DNA of 64,000 bases from Lachnoanaerobaculum orale (GTDB lineage Bacteria > Bacillota > Clostridia > Lachnospirales > Lachnospiraceae): positions 1,082,328-1,146,327 of the forward strand of contig NZ_RRCM01000001.1 of assembly GCF_003862485.1 (NCBI RefSeq), written 5' to 3'. Shown here piece after piece: positions 33,648 through 42,651 of the stretch (position 1 is the first letter of the stretch; each line of letters begins with the position of its first letter). The notes below the pieces were generated by a model, which saw only the letters and a program-made list of their open reading frames with translations, did no database searches and had not been told where the DNA came from. The position numbers and the translations under genes are program-made.

Positions 33648-34754
33648 ATGGCAAATACAAAGATTGATGTTATTTCAGGCTTTCTCGGTGCCGGAAAGAC
33701 AACATTTATAAAAAGACTTGTAGAAGGTAATAAGGACAAAGGTAAAACAATAATAATAGAGAATGAGTTCGGAGAGATAGGTATTGACGGAGGCTTCTTG
33801 AAGAATTCAGGTATTGAAATCAAAGAAATGAACTCAGGCTGTATATGCTGTTCTTTGGCAGGAGATTTTGAAGCTTCTCTAAGAGAACTGCTTGAAAAAT
33901 ATTCACCGAACAGAGTCATAATAGAGCCTAGTGGTGTAGGTAAACTTTCAGATGTTTTAAAGGCTGTATCCGATGTGGAAAAAGATTTACCGGTTGAGTC
34001 AAATTCCGCCGTTACCGTAGTAGATGTAAAGAAATGCAAAATGTATATGAAGAACTTCGGTGAGTTCTTTAATAATCAGATTCAGTTTGCAAATACAATA
34101 ATACTTTCAAGAACAGACCTTGCAGATGATAAAAAGATTGAAGAGGCGGTTGCACTTATAAAGGGTGTAAACCCTGAGGCGACTATTGTTACAACTCCGC
34201 TTGATAAGTTGAGTGATGAAAAGATAGAGGAGATGTTGTCAAAACCTATAGATTTAAAGAGTGAGCTGTTGGAGGAGTTGGCAAAGGAACACGAGCACCA
34301 TCACCATCATCACGACCATGACGAACACTGTGAACATGAACACCATCACGATCATGATGAACACTGCGAACATGAACACCACCACGACCATGATGAACAC
34401 TGTGAGCATGAGCATCACCACGACCATCACGACCACTGCGGATGCGGACATGACCACCATGACCATCATCATGCAGACGATGTATTTGACAGTTGGGGTA
34501 TGGAACAGGTACCTGCAATCAGTGAAGACAAGTTAAAGAGTATCTTAGACGGATTTGCCGATGAAGAAAAGTATGGTGTTGTACTTAGAGCAAAAGGTAT
34601 GATAAAGGATGCAAACAGTGACGACTGGTTCTACTTCGATTTGGTTCCGGGAGAGAACGATATAAGAAGAGGAGATGCCGAATACACAGGTAAGGTATGT
34701 GTTATCGGTGCCGGATTAAAGAGTGAAGAGCTGAAGAAGTGTTTTAGAGCATAG
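33648..34754 (+). CDS. CobW/COG0523 GTPase with Cys/His-rich repeats
   Basis: A 368-residue GTPase of the COG0523 family, metal chaperones or insertases. Walker A is GFLGAGKTTF (11-20), the metal-binding CxCC motif is GCICC with C65, C67 and C68, and the switch region IEPSGVGKLSDV follows. A linker at about 216-278 is nearly all His, Asp, Glu and Cys and contains three 12-residue units DHDEHCEHEHHH. The C-terminal CobW_C domain follows (about 285-368). The ATG at 33648 has AAAGGAG upstream. The related gene next door suggests a shared role in zinc, or possibly nickel or cobalt, handling. The repeat suggests metal storage or sensing; the metal is not proven. Confidence 0.9.
   Translation: MANTKIDVISGFLGAGKTTFIKRLVEGNKDKGKTIIIENEFGEIGIDGGFLKNSGIEIKEMNSGCICCSLAGDFEASLRELLEKYSPNRVIIEPSGVGKLSDVLKAVSDVEKDLPVESNSAVTVVDVKKCKMYMKNFGEFFNNQIQFANTIILSRTDLADDKKIEEAVALIKGVNPEATIVTTPLDKLSDEKIEEMLSKPIDLKSELLEELAKEHEHHHHHHDHDEHCEHEHHHDHDEHCEHEHHHDHDEHCEHEHHHDHHDHCGCGHDHHDHHHADDVFDSWGMEQVPAISEDKLKSILDGFADEEKYGVVLRAKGMIKDANSDDWFYFDLVPGENDIRRGDAEYTGKVCVIGAGLKSEELKKCFRA
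34314..34421 (+). repeat. Three 36-bp in-frame tandem repeats
   Basis: Units 34314-34349, 34350-34385 and 34386-34421 each encode DHDEHCEHEHHH. The units differ at silent third positions, so the peptide is conserved while the DNA has drifted. More His/Asp/Cys codons follow to about 34480. Confidence 0.95.
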
Positions 34755-34775
34755 TGCTTGTTGAATGGAGATATT

Positions 34776-35717
34776 ATGGAACAATTACCTGTTTTTGTCA
34801 TCAACGGCTTTTTGGAGGCGGGAAAGACACAATTTATGAAATTCACAATGCAACAGGAGTATTTCAGAACTGACGGAAATACTCTTTTGATTGTTTGTGA
34901 AGAGGGCGAGGAAGAGTATGATGAAGGGTTGCTTGAATCCACTCATACCACTGCAAAATATATAGATGATATAAACGACTTAACTTTGCAAAAGATGGAG
35001 GAGCTTACAAAAGAAGTAAATCCTGAGAGAATACTTATAGAGTGGAACGGGCTTTGGGAGCAGGATAAGCTTGAAATACCGAATATCTGGTTTATCAATC
35101 AGATGATTACCATATTTGACACATCCACACTTGATCTTTATATCAAGAACAAGGACTTGAAAGCATATATGGGTAAAATGTTAAGAAATTCGGAACTTGT
35201 CATCTGCAACAGGGCTGATGATATTGATGAGGATACACTGAGTGCATACCATCTTCAGATAAAGGCTATGGCTCCTAATGCCGAGATTATATTTGAAGGT
35301 GAAGAGGGTGAGATAACCGGAGATTTCAGCATAAACTTACCGTATGACCTTGATGATGCAAAACTTGTCATAAAGCCTGAAGATTACGGTGTTTTCTATG
35401 TTGATACTATGGACAGACCGGAAAAGTATGACAGCAAAGAAGTGGAGTTTACGGCACAGGTTGTCAGACCGAACGGAATAGGTGATGATATACTTATAAC
35501 CGGAAGAAGAGCGATGACTTGCTGTGAAGCGGATATCCAGTTTTTAGGTTTTGTATGCAAATATAAAGGCGCAAAGAACTTTAAAAATAAGGACTGGGTT
35601 AAGGTAAAGGGTAAAATCAAGTTCGAGATGAATAAACAGTATCGTGCAAAAGGACCTGTAATATATGCAACTGAGGTATTGCTTACAGGACCGATAGACG
35701 GTTTGGTTCAATTTTAG
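34776..35717 (+). CDS. CobW-like GTPase fused to a YcgQ-like C-terminal domain
   Basis: A 313-residue protein with a COG0523-type GTPase domain: Walker A GFLEAGKTQF (11-20), ILIEWNGLW and a nucleotide motif CNRADD. At the place of the CxCC metal motif it has acidic residues instead (CEEGEEEYDEG). The C-terminal part (about 205-313) resembles the end of YcgQ/TIGR03943 proteins: GRRAMTCCEAD with C249, C250 and D253, then GFVCKYKG and WVKVKGKI, an OB-like fold. In Bacillus subtilis YcgQ and YcgR belong to the Zur regulon. The ATG at 34776 has GGAGA upstream. It lies 21 bases after the His-rich GTPase and 7 bases before cdd. A role in metal handling is inferred. Confidence 0.75.
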   Translation: MEQLPVFVINGFLEAGKTQFMKFTMQQEYFRTDGNTLLIVCEEGEEEYDEGLLESTHTTAKYIDDINDLTLQKMEELTKEVNPERILIEWNGLWEQDKLEIPNIWFINQMITIFDTSTLDLYIKNKDLKAYMGKMLRNSELVICNRADDIDEDTLSAYHLQIKAMAPNAEIIFEGEEGEITGDFSINLPYDLDDAKLVIKPEDYGVFYVDTMDRPEKYDSKEVEFTAQVVRPNGIGDDILITGRRAMTCCEADIQFLGFVCKYKGAKNFKNKDWVKVKGKIKFEMNKQYRAKGPVIYATEVLLTGPIDGLVQF

Positions 35718-35724
35718 GAGGATT

Positions 35725-36138
35725 ATGTCGGATTTAGAATTGCTGAATGAGGCAAAGAAGGCCGGAAAGATGGCATATGTTCCTTATTCAAAGTTTAAAG
35801 TAGGGGCCGCACTTTTGACAAAGTCGGGGAAAGTAATACATGGCTGCAACATTGAAAACGCCGCCTATACACCTTGCAATTGTGCGGAAAGGACCGCTTT
35901 TTTTAAGGCAATATCGGAAGGAATATATGATTTTTGTAAGATAGCCGTTGTCGGAGGATTTGAAGAAACAGATTTCGACAATATGTGTACTCCATGTGGA
36001 GTATGCAGACAGGTGATGCAGGAGTTTTGCAATCCGAAAGAGTTTGAGATTATAATGGCTGACGGTGCAAATATAAGAAGTATGAAATTGGAAGAACTGT
36101 TGCCGTTTGGATTTGGACCTGATAATCTGAATAAATAA
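35725..36138 (+). CDS. cdd: Cytidine deaminase
   Basis: A 137-residue homotetrameric-type cytidine deaminase that converts cytidine and deoxycytidine to uridine forms for salvage. The zinc site is complete: C53 with catalytic E55 in CNCAERTAF, and C91 and C94 in CTPCGVCRQ; CNIENAAY carries substrate-binding residues. AGGAGG precedes the ATG. It lies 7 bases after the GTPase gene and is probably co-transcribed with it; no functional link is evident beyond zinc use. Confidence 0.96.
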   Translation: MSDLELLNEAKKAGKMAYVPYSKFKVGAALLTKSGKVIHGCNIENAAYTPCNCAERTAFFKAISEGIYDFCKIAVVGGFEETDFDNMCTPCGVCRQVMQEFCNPKEFEIIMADGANIRSMKLEELLPFGFGPDNLNK

Positions 36139-36158
36139 AAATGATATAGGATGGTTTA

Positions 36159-37928
36159 ATGAAAAAAACATTTTTAAATAAATTTATATTGGTTACTACA
36201 TTGGGTGCAATACTTGTTACAGGTGCCGGAAGAAACTTGTTTATAAAAGAAATCAATGCCTTTACAACTAAAAAGGGATATGTAGATGTAAGTAACTTAA
36301 ATGTCAGATCAAAAGCCGGCACCGGAAACAATACGGTTGCAACATTGCAAAGAAACACATCAGTCACTGTACTTGATGAGGTAAACAGTGACGGAATGTA
36401 TTGGTACAAGATTTCATTTAATATAGGCTCGGGAGATAAGGAAGGATATGTAGCAAAGAGCTATATAAGAACCGAGGCTACAACAAGTTATAAAACAGAT
36501 GCAAATTTCGAGTCTTCAATTGCAGGTTTCCCTGAGAGCTATAAGAACAGACTCAGGGCATTACATGCCGAATACCCAAACTGGAAGTTTGTTGTACAGA
36601 ATGTAGATATCCCGTGGGATGAAGTAATAAAAAATGAATCAAAAGTCGGTTTGAACCTGGTGTCAAAAGAAGCAAAGCCGTCTTGGAAATCAATGGAAAA
36701 AGGTGCATATAATTCGCAAAGCGGAACCTGGATAGGATATGATTCGGATAAGTGGGTATCTGCAAGTGAAGGGATTATAAGATACTACATGGACCCCAGA
36801 AATTTCCTTGATTCCACAAATATATTTCAGTTTTTAAATCACGGTTATTCTACAGGTGAGCAGACTGAAGAGGGTATTGAAAAGATGCTTAAAGGCACCT
36901 TTATGGAAAGTAAGTCAAGTAAAAAGACTGTCACTCAAACAAGTGCGGCTGCAACAAAGGCCACAGAAAAAAGTACTACAGAGGCTACGACAGCTGATAA
37001 AAGCGGTGAGACTTCCGCCGCAAAATCGGTTAAAGAGAGCAAAGGCGGTGTTGACTATTCAAGTGCAAAGGCACCGGATGAGAGCACAAGTGCCGGGGAA
37101 TATGTGAAGGTGGACGGTCCGATTGCAAACCCTAATGAAAGTGCACAGCTTGTGGGACCCATGGAAGAGCATGAATCAAGTGTGGATTCTCCTGCTAAAG
37201 AAAGCGGCTCTATCGGTGAAAGTGATAAAGGTCCGGGATATACGGAGCCTGCGACTACAACGGCTTATGTTCCGACAACAGAGTTTTCAGATCCCGAGCA
37301 CGGGCCGGGTGTGGTGAACGGTGATGCTATAAAAGAGAGTATCAGTTCATCGGACAGTATTTATGCATCAAGTGCGGCGACTGCAGAGACTGAAGATCTG
37401 AATGCGCTCTCAAACGGAACAACTTATGTAGATATGATTATGGATGCCGCAAAGACATCGGGTGTTAATCCGTATGTGCTTTCAGCTATGCTTATACAGG
37501 AACAGGGTTATAAAGGAACTTCAGGGCTCATAAGCGGAGCCGGGGGTATATATAATTTCTTCAATATAGAAGCGTATCAGTCGGGAAATCAGTCGGCTAC
37601 GGAGAGGGGACTTGCTTGGGCAGGAAGCGGAGATACATACCTCAGACCGTGGAATACAAAGGCTAAAGCTATAATAGGAGGTGCTTTGTACTACGGTACC
37701 AATTATGCAAAGGCGGGACAGAACTCATTCTACCTTAAGAAGTTCAATGTACTTGGAGATAACAGGTACAAACATCAGTATATGACCAATATAGAGGGTG
37801 CAAAGAATGAGGGTGCTATGCTGGCGAGAGCATACTCTGAAGAAGATAAGAACGGAGTATTTACATTCTACATACCTGTGTACAGGGATATGCCGGATAT
37901 ACCGGCTGCGATGCCTGACGGTAACTAA
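36159..37928 (+). CDS. Secreted N-acetylglucosaminidase with SH3 domain
   Basis: A 589-residue surface protein. An N-terminal hydrophobic segment (about 5-25) serves as signal or anchor. A bacterial SH3 domain follows (about 39-107; GYVDVSNLNVRSKAGTGNN). A glucosaminidase-like region begins near 125 and its catalytic part is at about 425-560 (AKTSGVNPYVLSAMLIQEQG, GIYNFFNIEAYQS, then KAIIGGALYYGTNYAKAGQ), of the endo-beta-N-acetylglucosaminidase type. A low-complexity Ser/Thr/Glu/Pro linker (about 255-405) splits these regions. It probably cuts peptidoglycan glycan strands during growth or separation. It is followed by another surface protein gene. Confidence 0.85.
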   Translation: MKKTFLNKFILVTTLGAILVTGAGRNLFIKEINAFTTKKGYVDVSNLNVRSKAGTGNNTVATLQRNTSVTVLDEVNSDGMYWYKISFNIGSGDKEGYVAKSYIRTEATTSYKTDANFESSIAGFPESYKNRLRALHAEYPNWKFVVQNVDIPWDEVIKNESKVGLNLVSKEAKPSWKSMEKGAYNSQSGTWIGYDSDKWVSASEGIIRYYMDPRNFLDSTNIFQFLNHGYSTGEQTEEGIEKMLKGTFMESKSSKKTVTQTSAAATKATEKSTTEATTADKSGETSAAKSVKESKGGVDYSSAKAPDESTSAGEYVKVDGPIANPNESAQLVGPMEEHESSVDSPAKESGSIGESDKGPGYTEPATTTAYVPTTEFSDPEHGPGVVNGDAIKESISSSDSIYASSAATAETEDLNALSNGTTYVDMIMDAAKTSGVNPYVLSAMLIQEQGYKGTSGLISGAGGIYNFFNIEAYQSGNQSATERGLAWAGSGDTYLRPWNTKAKAIIGGALYYGTNYAKAGQNSFYLKKFNVLGDNRYKHQYMTNIEGAKNEGAMLARAYSEEDKNGVFTFYIPVYRDMPDIPAAMPDGN

Positions 37929-37976
37929 ATATAAAGAGAGGAAAGTAATACTGTATTTACATAGTTTTATGCAGTA

Positions 37977-39839
37977 ATGTCAGAGAATAAGATGAAGTAT
38001 TTAAAAAATTCTAATGTAAATGTCATCATACCTTCTTTTTTACTTGCCCTAATATTTTCAATAGTATTGACTTTTAATGCTTTTGCGATGGGTATCAGTA
38101 TAAGCTTTGCAGATGTTAATGCATCAGTGGGTGATGAAGTAAATTTGGTGATGACACTTTCGTCAAGTGACGGAAATATAGACAGTGCAACTGTGATGTT
38201 AAGCTATGATGACAGTGTACTTGATTTTGTAGGAGGAACCAATGCACAGGGAGGTGCCGGAAGCATAAAGGTAACATCAAATACCGGAACCAATTCAAGC
38301 AGTCAAAACTATTCTTTAAAGTTTAAGGCTAAAGCTGCCAAAGATACTACAGTAGTGGTAAGTTCATGGGAAGTATATGATACCAACGCAAAGATGGCTA
38401 CAATGCAGTCACAGGGCAGCGGTAAGATAAAAATAAAGGAGGCTGAGGCCGCTCCGAGTACAACTGTCGAGAGTACGGCGGAAAAGAGCAAGGAAGAGTC
38501 TACTACTGCGGCGGCAGATAAAAAAGACGCTTCACTTTCATCTTTGAAGGTCAGCCCGGGAAAACTTAATCCTGATTTTAAGAGTAATGTGAAAAATTAC
38601 GACATGAATGTTGCCGGAAATATTTCAAATATTGCGGTAAGTGCAAAGCCTAGGCAGGACGGTTCAAAGGTTGTTATTACCGGAAATGATAATCTCGTGG
38701 TAGGTGTCAATGCGGTAGCCGTAAAGGTAACATCACCTGACGGGTCTGTAGTGGAAAGTTACATAATAAATGTAAAGAAAAGTGAGATGAAAAAGACTCA
38801 GGAAGAGTCTACTACTGCCGGAGAGAGTGTTGTTGCCGAGAGTGAAGGCGAAAGTGAAGAGTCGATGGATATTGTTTCTACAGCCAACGGTCTCACAATC
38901 GGAGGAATAGATTATCAGGTATCCGACTCATTTGATAAGAATATTTTGCCTGAAGGTTTTGAGGAATCTACATTTACATATAAGGGCAGAGAAGTCAAAG
39001 CCGGTAAGATGAAGAATCAGGATGTATACATCTTATATCTTGTAGGTAATGACGGTTCGGGAGATTTTTATATCTATGACGATGCTTCAGATAAATGGTC
39101 TGTATACACTCAGATAGATACCAATGCAAAGAGCATCACGGTAATGCCTCTTGATAAGGGTGTGGAAGTACCTAAGGGATTTATTGAGAGTATATTGGTA
39201 ATAAACGGTAAGAAAATTCGCGGTTGGATATGGGGCAGTGACAATGAAAAGAGATACTGTGTAGTATATGCTATGAATTCCGACGGTAGAAAAGATTTCT
39301 ACAGATATGATATGGAAGAAGGTACCATACAAAGATATTTTGTAGATCCTAATGCGGATACCGGAGTGTCAAAGGCTGAATATGATGTACTTGAAAAGAA
39401 GTACGAGAGAAGCAATGAATGGCTCAGAAATGTAGTAGCTTTGGCAATTATATTGGCTGTATTTGTAATAATACTGCTTATTTCAAAAGCTTCAAATAAA
39501 AAGAAAGCCAAGAAGGTAAGTAAGAAGGTTACAAAAAAGAAGAATAAGAGTAATATAACAAAGAATGTAGATCTTATTTCCGACAAAGACCAGGATGATG
39601 AGGCTCCTCTTGAATATATGCCTCTGGGACAGAAAAAGGAAGAGGTAAAAGAGGCGAAGGAGAGTCAACCGGATACAGATGACGGATTTGCTGAAGTGGA
39701 TATATCTGACGGAACGGATGAATCACCTGATACAAAGGATGAACAAAAAGAAGAAATAAAATTTGAACAAAATGATAAAGAGTCAAATGAAGAACAAAAG
39801 AAAAAAGATTCGGACGACTTTGAAGATGTAGATGTTTAA
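37977..39839 (+). CDS. Membrane-anchored cohesin-like/cadherin-like surface protein
   Basis: A 620-residue protein. After an N-terminal signal segment (about 15-38) comes a cohesin-like beta-sandwich (about 42-150; SVGDEVNLVMTLSSSDGNIDS). A cadherin-like beta-sandwich of PF12733 type follows (about 185-268; LSSLKVSPGKLNPDF to VTSPDGSVVESYIINVK in pieces), then a further beta-rich domain (about 300-450). One transmembrane helix (about 484-505) is followed by a Lys-rich and then very acidic cytoplasmic tail. The ATG at 37977 is used; ATG 37992 is equally possible, as neither has a strong ribosome site. The role may be binding or cell-surface sensing. No dockerin partner is seen. Confidence 0.75.
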   Translation: MSENKMKYLKNSNVNVIIPSFLLALIFSIVLTFNAFAMGISISFADVNASVGDEVNLVMTLSSSDGNIDSATVMLSYDDSVLDFVGGTNAQGGAGSIKVTSNTGTNSSSQNYSLKFKAKAAKDTTVVVSSWEVYDTNAKMATMQSQGSGKIKIKEAEAAPSTTVESTAEKSKEESTTAAADKKDASLSSLKVSPGKLNPDFKSNVKNYDMNVAGNISNIAVSAKPRQDGSKVVITGNDNLVVGVNAVAVKVTSPDGSVVESYIINVKKSEMKKTQEESTTAGESVVAESEGESEESMDIVSTANGLTIGGIDYQVSDSFDKNILPEGFEESTFTYKGREVKAGKMKNQDVYILYLVGNDGSGDFYIYDDASDKWSVYTQIDTNAKSITVMPLDKGVEVPKGFIESILVINGKKIRGWIWGSDNEKRYCVVYAMNSDGRKDFYRYDMEEGTIQRYFVDPNADTGVSKAEYDVLEKKYERSNEWLRNVVALAIILAVFVIILLISKASNKKKAKKVSKKVTKKKNKSNITKNVDLISDKDQDDEAPLEYMPLGQKKEEVKEAKESQPDTDDGFAEVDISDGTDESPDTKDEQKEEIKFEQNDKESNEEQKKKDSDDFEDVDV

Positions 39840-39845
39840 AAACAC

Positions 39846-39876
39846 GGCTGTTGCTTTTTGCAACAGCCAATTTTTG
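39846..39876 (+). terminator. Terminator between convergent genes
   Basis: GGCTGTTGC and GCAACAGCC form a 9-bp stem with loop TTTTT, followed by AATTTTT. It lies between convergent genes and may serve both strands. Confidence 0.85.
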
Positions 39877-39882
39877 TATCTT

Positions 39883-41352
39883 TTATTTTTTGTTTCCGTA
39901 TTTTGCTTCTGTGGTAAGACCTATACCAAGCTTACTTATAGTTTTCATATCAATATCGGAAAGCATTACACTTGAATGCATCTGAAGTCCTTTTAACTTT
40001 GGAATGGCATGCAGAGCTTTTCTTGCATTTTCATCAGTTGCGGCGGATATTGACAGAGCAATAAGAGCTTCGTCTATATGAAGTCTTGGGTTGGAGCCGC
40101 CAAGATAAGTGGTTTTCAACTCTTGAACAGGTGCTATAACAGTCGGTGAAATAAGCTTGATTTCATCGTCAACTCCGCTGAGAGCTTTAAGTACATTAAG
40201 GATAAGAGCGGCGCTTGCACCGAGAAGCTCGGATGTCTTACCTGTGATAAGTTCGCCGCTTTCAAGTTCCATTGCGGCTGCGGGAAGTTGTGTTGTCTCA
40301 GCTTTCAAAAGTGCAGCGGATACGACCCTTCTGTCGTCAATGCTTGTCTTTGCCTGCTGCATGATAAGTTCAAGCTTATAAACTTCACCGGCTTTACATT
40401 CACCCTTGGCAAATCTGCAAAGTGAATTATAATATCTTCTGATGATTTCCTGCTTACTTGCTTCTCTGCATACCTCGTCGTCTATAATACAGTTTCCAGC
40501 CATATTTACGCCCATATCTGTAGGTGATTTGTATGGGCACTCACCGAATATTCCCTCAAAGATAGCCATAAGTACAGGATAGATTTCAATATCTCTGTTA
40601 TAATTTACTGTGGTTTTTCCGTATGCTTCAAGATGGAACGGGTCAATCATGTTCACATCATTTAAGTCGGCGGTTGCAGCCTCATATGCAAGGTTTACAG
40701 GATGCTTTAGCGGAAGATTCCATATCGGGAAGGTCTCAAATTTTGCATATCCCGCTTTAACTCCTCTTTTATTTTCATGGTAAAGCTGTGAAAGACAGGT
40801 TGCCATTTTCCCTGAACCGGGACCAGGAGCTGTAACTATTACAAGCGGTCTGGATGTAATTATGTAGTCATTTTTACCGTAGCCTTCTTCACTGACTATA
40901 TGTGATACATTGCTTGGATATCCGTCTATCAAATAAAGTCTGTAAACTTTTATACCGAGGTTTTCAAGTCTTTCTTTAAATGTATCCGCACTCTTTTGTC
41001 CTGAGTATTGTGTAATGCAAACACTTCCTACGAAGAGTCCTTTACCGCGGAATGCGTCTATAAGTCTTAAAACGTCCGCGTCATAGGTGATACCGTGGTC
41101 CTCACGAATCTTGTTCTTTTCTATATCAATTGCAGATATTGAAATGATAATTTCAGCCTGGTCCTTCAGCTGAAGAAGCATTCTAAGTTTTGAATCAGGC
41201 TCAAAACCCGGAAGTACTCTGGATGCGTGGTAATCATCAAAAAGCTTTCCTCCAAACTCCAGGTAGAGTTTGTCACCGAAACTTGCAATTCTTTCCTTGA
41301 TATGCTCTGACTGTGTCTTCAAATACATTTGATTGTCAAAACCAACCTTCAT
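39883..41352 (-). CDS. DUF1846 family protein
   Basis: A 489-residue cytosolic protein of the DUF1846 (UPF0371) family. The start region KVGFDNQMYLKTQSEHIKER, the central TAPGPGSGKMATCLSQLYH and the segment SPTDMGVNMAGNCI are hallmarks. The P-loop-like GPGSGK suggests nucleotide binding. Its function is not established. The ATG at 41352 is preferred because AAGGAAGG lies upstream; an earlier ATG at 41397 would add a hydrophobic stretch. A TATAAT-like -10 on the minus strand lies at 41398-41403. Confidence 0.9.
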   Translation of the reverse strand: MKVGFDNQMYLKTQSEHIKERIASFGDKLYLEFGGKLFDDYHASRVLPGFEPDSKLRMLLQLKDQAEIIISISAIDIEKNKIREDHGITYDADVLRLIDAFRGKGLFVGSVCITQYSGQKSADTFKERLENLGIKVYRLYLIDGYPSNVSHIVSEEGYGKNDYIITSRPLVIVTAPGPGSGKMATCLSQLYHENKRGVKAGYAKFETFPIWNLPLKHPVNLAYEAATADLNDVNMIDPFHLEAYGKTTVNYNRDIEIYPVLMAIFEGIFGECPYKSPTDMGVNMAGNCIIDDEVCREASKQEIIRRYYNSLCRFAKGECKAGEVYKLELIMQQAKTSIDDRRVVSAALLKAETTQLPAAAMELESGELITGKTSELLGASAALILNVLKALSGVDDEIKLISPTVIAPVQELKTTYLGGSNPRLHIDEALIALSISAATDENARKALHAIPKLKGLQMHSSVMLSDIDMKTISKLGIGLTTEAKYGNKK

Positions 41353-41563
41353 AATATGCCTTCCTTTGTAAAACTGAATTATAAAAATCAAAGACACATT
41401 ATAGCACTTTTCAATATAAGATAAAAGGGAGAAAATAGATTTTCTTATATAGTAAGTAATAAATTTTTATCTAAATTTTAAAGAATAAATCTAAAAACAT
41501 ATATATTTTTAATACGGCGAAAGTGATATACTAAGGCGACTAAGAAAGAAAGCAGGTTAGCAT

Positions 41564-42520
41564 ATGAAAAAGCAACTTTTAGTAACTGCAATCGGATTGG
41601 CGATTGTTTTGGGAGCATGTTCAAATAAGGCAAATAATGCAGGTACGGTAGGAGAAAGCACTACGGTGGCTACAGAGAATACGACTGTAGATAATACCGA
41701 TACTACAGAAACAAGTATGGCTCTAAGTAAGGCAAAGATTCATCTTAATTATTCAAATTTGGCAGATAATGAAACAAGAGACAGAGTAAAAAAGGCGCTG
41801 GCAAATGCAGGTTTGAGTGAGGATAAGATAAATAAGTTTTTTGAGGCTGTAGACGAGTACAATAATGCCGTAGGAAGTAAAAATCTTGTACAGGAGATGA
41901 CAAGTATTGAGGCTGCATTCCCTACATTTGATCAAGATAAACTAATAGATGCATGGCTTAATAATAATCAAGGCTTTGTAGGCAGAAACTGTAGGATAAC
42001 ATCATATTCTTTGATGGGAGATTTTATTAAGGTAGGAAATAAAACTCCGGGTGATACCACTATGTTATTCAATGATTTTGCCGCAATAGATGCAAAAAAG
42101 ATATTTGAGGGTGAGGACAAAGAAAAGTTTGATACGATATTCTCATATATAGATGTAAACAATACACATGATACAAATGAACTTGCCGATGAGATAGTGA
42201 AGTCATGGAATGATAAGCAGATTTCATTTGACAATGACAAGATGCATATGATTTCAGTATTTATGACTATGGATGACGGCAAGAATGCGGTTCAGGAATT
42301 TATAGGACATACAGGCGTTTTGGTAAATGACGGAGATAAATATCTGTTTATTGAAAAACTTGCATTTGAATTACCGTATCAGGTAGATGAGTTTGACAAT
42401 CTGCAGGATGTTAATGACTATTTGATGGGATATTATGACAACGATGCAGAGGGGCTTACCGCAAAGCCTATTATATTTGAAGACAATCATGTAATGAAAG
42501 AGTACAGAGTGTTAAAATAA
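41564..42520 (+). CDS. DUF4300 lipoprotein
   Basis: A 318-residue lipoprotein with lipobox LGAC (Cys19) and a Thr-rich linker (about 22-52). The rest resembles DUF4300 (PF14133): INLNYSNLADNE-like IHLNYSNLADNE, NNQGFVGRNCRITSYSLM and a late FVGHTGVL-like FIGHTGVLV. Members occur in oral and gut Firmicutes and have no assigned activity. It sits alone with about 160 bases of AT-rich DNA upstream; TATACT at 41527-41532 is the best -10, with no good -35. Confidence 0.8.
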   Translation: MKKQLLVTAIGLAIVLGACSNKANNAGTVGESTTVATENTTVDNTDTTETSMALSKAKIHLNYSNLADNETRDRVKKALANAGLSEDKINKFFEAVDEYNNAVGSKNLVQEMTSIEAAFPTFDQDKLIDAWLNNNQGFVGRNCRITSYSLMGDFIKVGNKTPGDTTMLFNDFAAIDAKKIFEGEDKEKFDTIFSYIDVNNTHDTNELADEIVKSWNDKQISFDNDKMHMISVFMTMDDGKNAVQEFIGHTGVLVNDGDKYLFIEKLAFELPYQVDEFDNLQDVNDYLMGYYDNDAEGLTAKPIIFEDNHVMKEYRVLK

Positions 42521-42651
42521 TGCTTGCATTTATTAAACTATTTTGGTTAAATAATAGCATGGTCAGAAGTTGATTATCGGTATTTACTATGGATTGGAAC
42601 AATATCGGTGTTCTTATGTTTTGACCGAAATATTATTATTATAGAGGTGTT

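Noticed and set aside
34314-34421. CRISPR-like array
   Set aside because: The units are contiguous, without spacers, and are coding repeats. No CRISPR array was seen elsewhere, including around the Card1-like nuclease.
34246-34536. Long minus- and plus-strand open frames across the His-rich repeats
   Set aside because: They are read from the other frames of the CAC/CAT/GAC repeat of the GTPase gene and give low-complexity peptides with no ribosome site.
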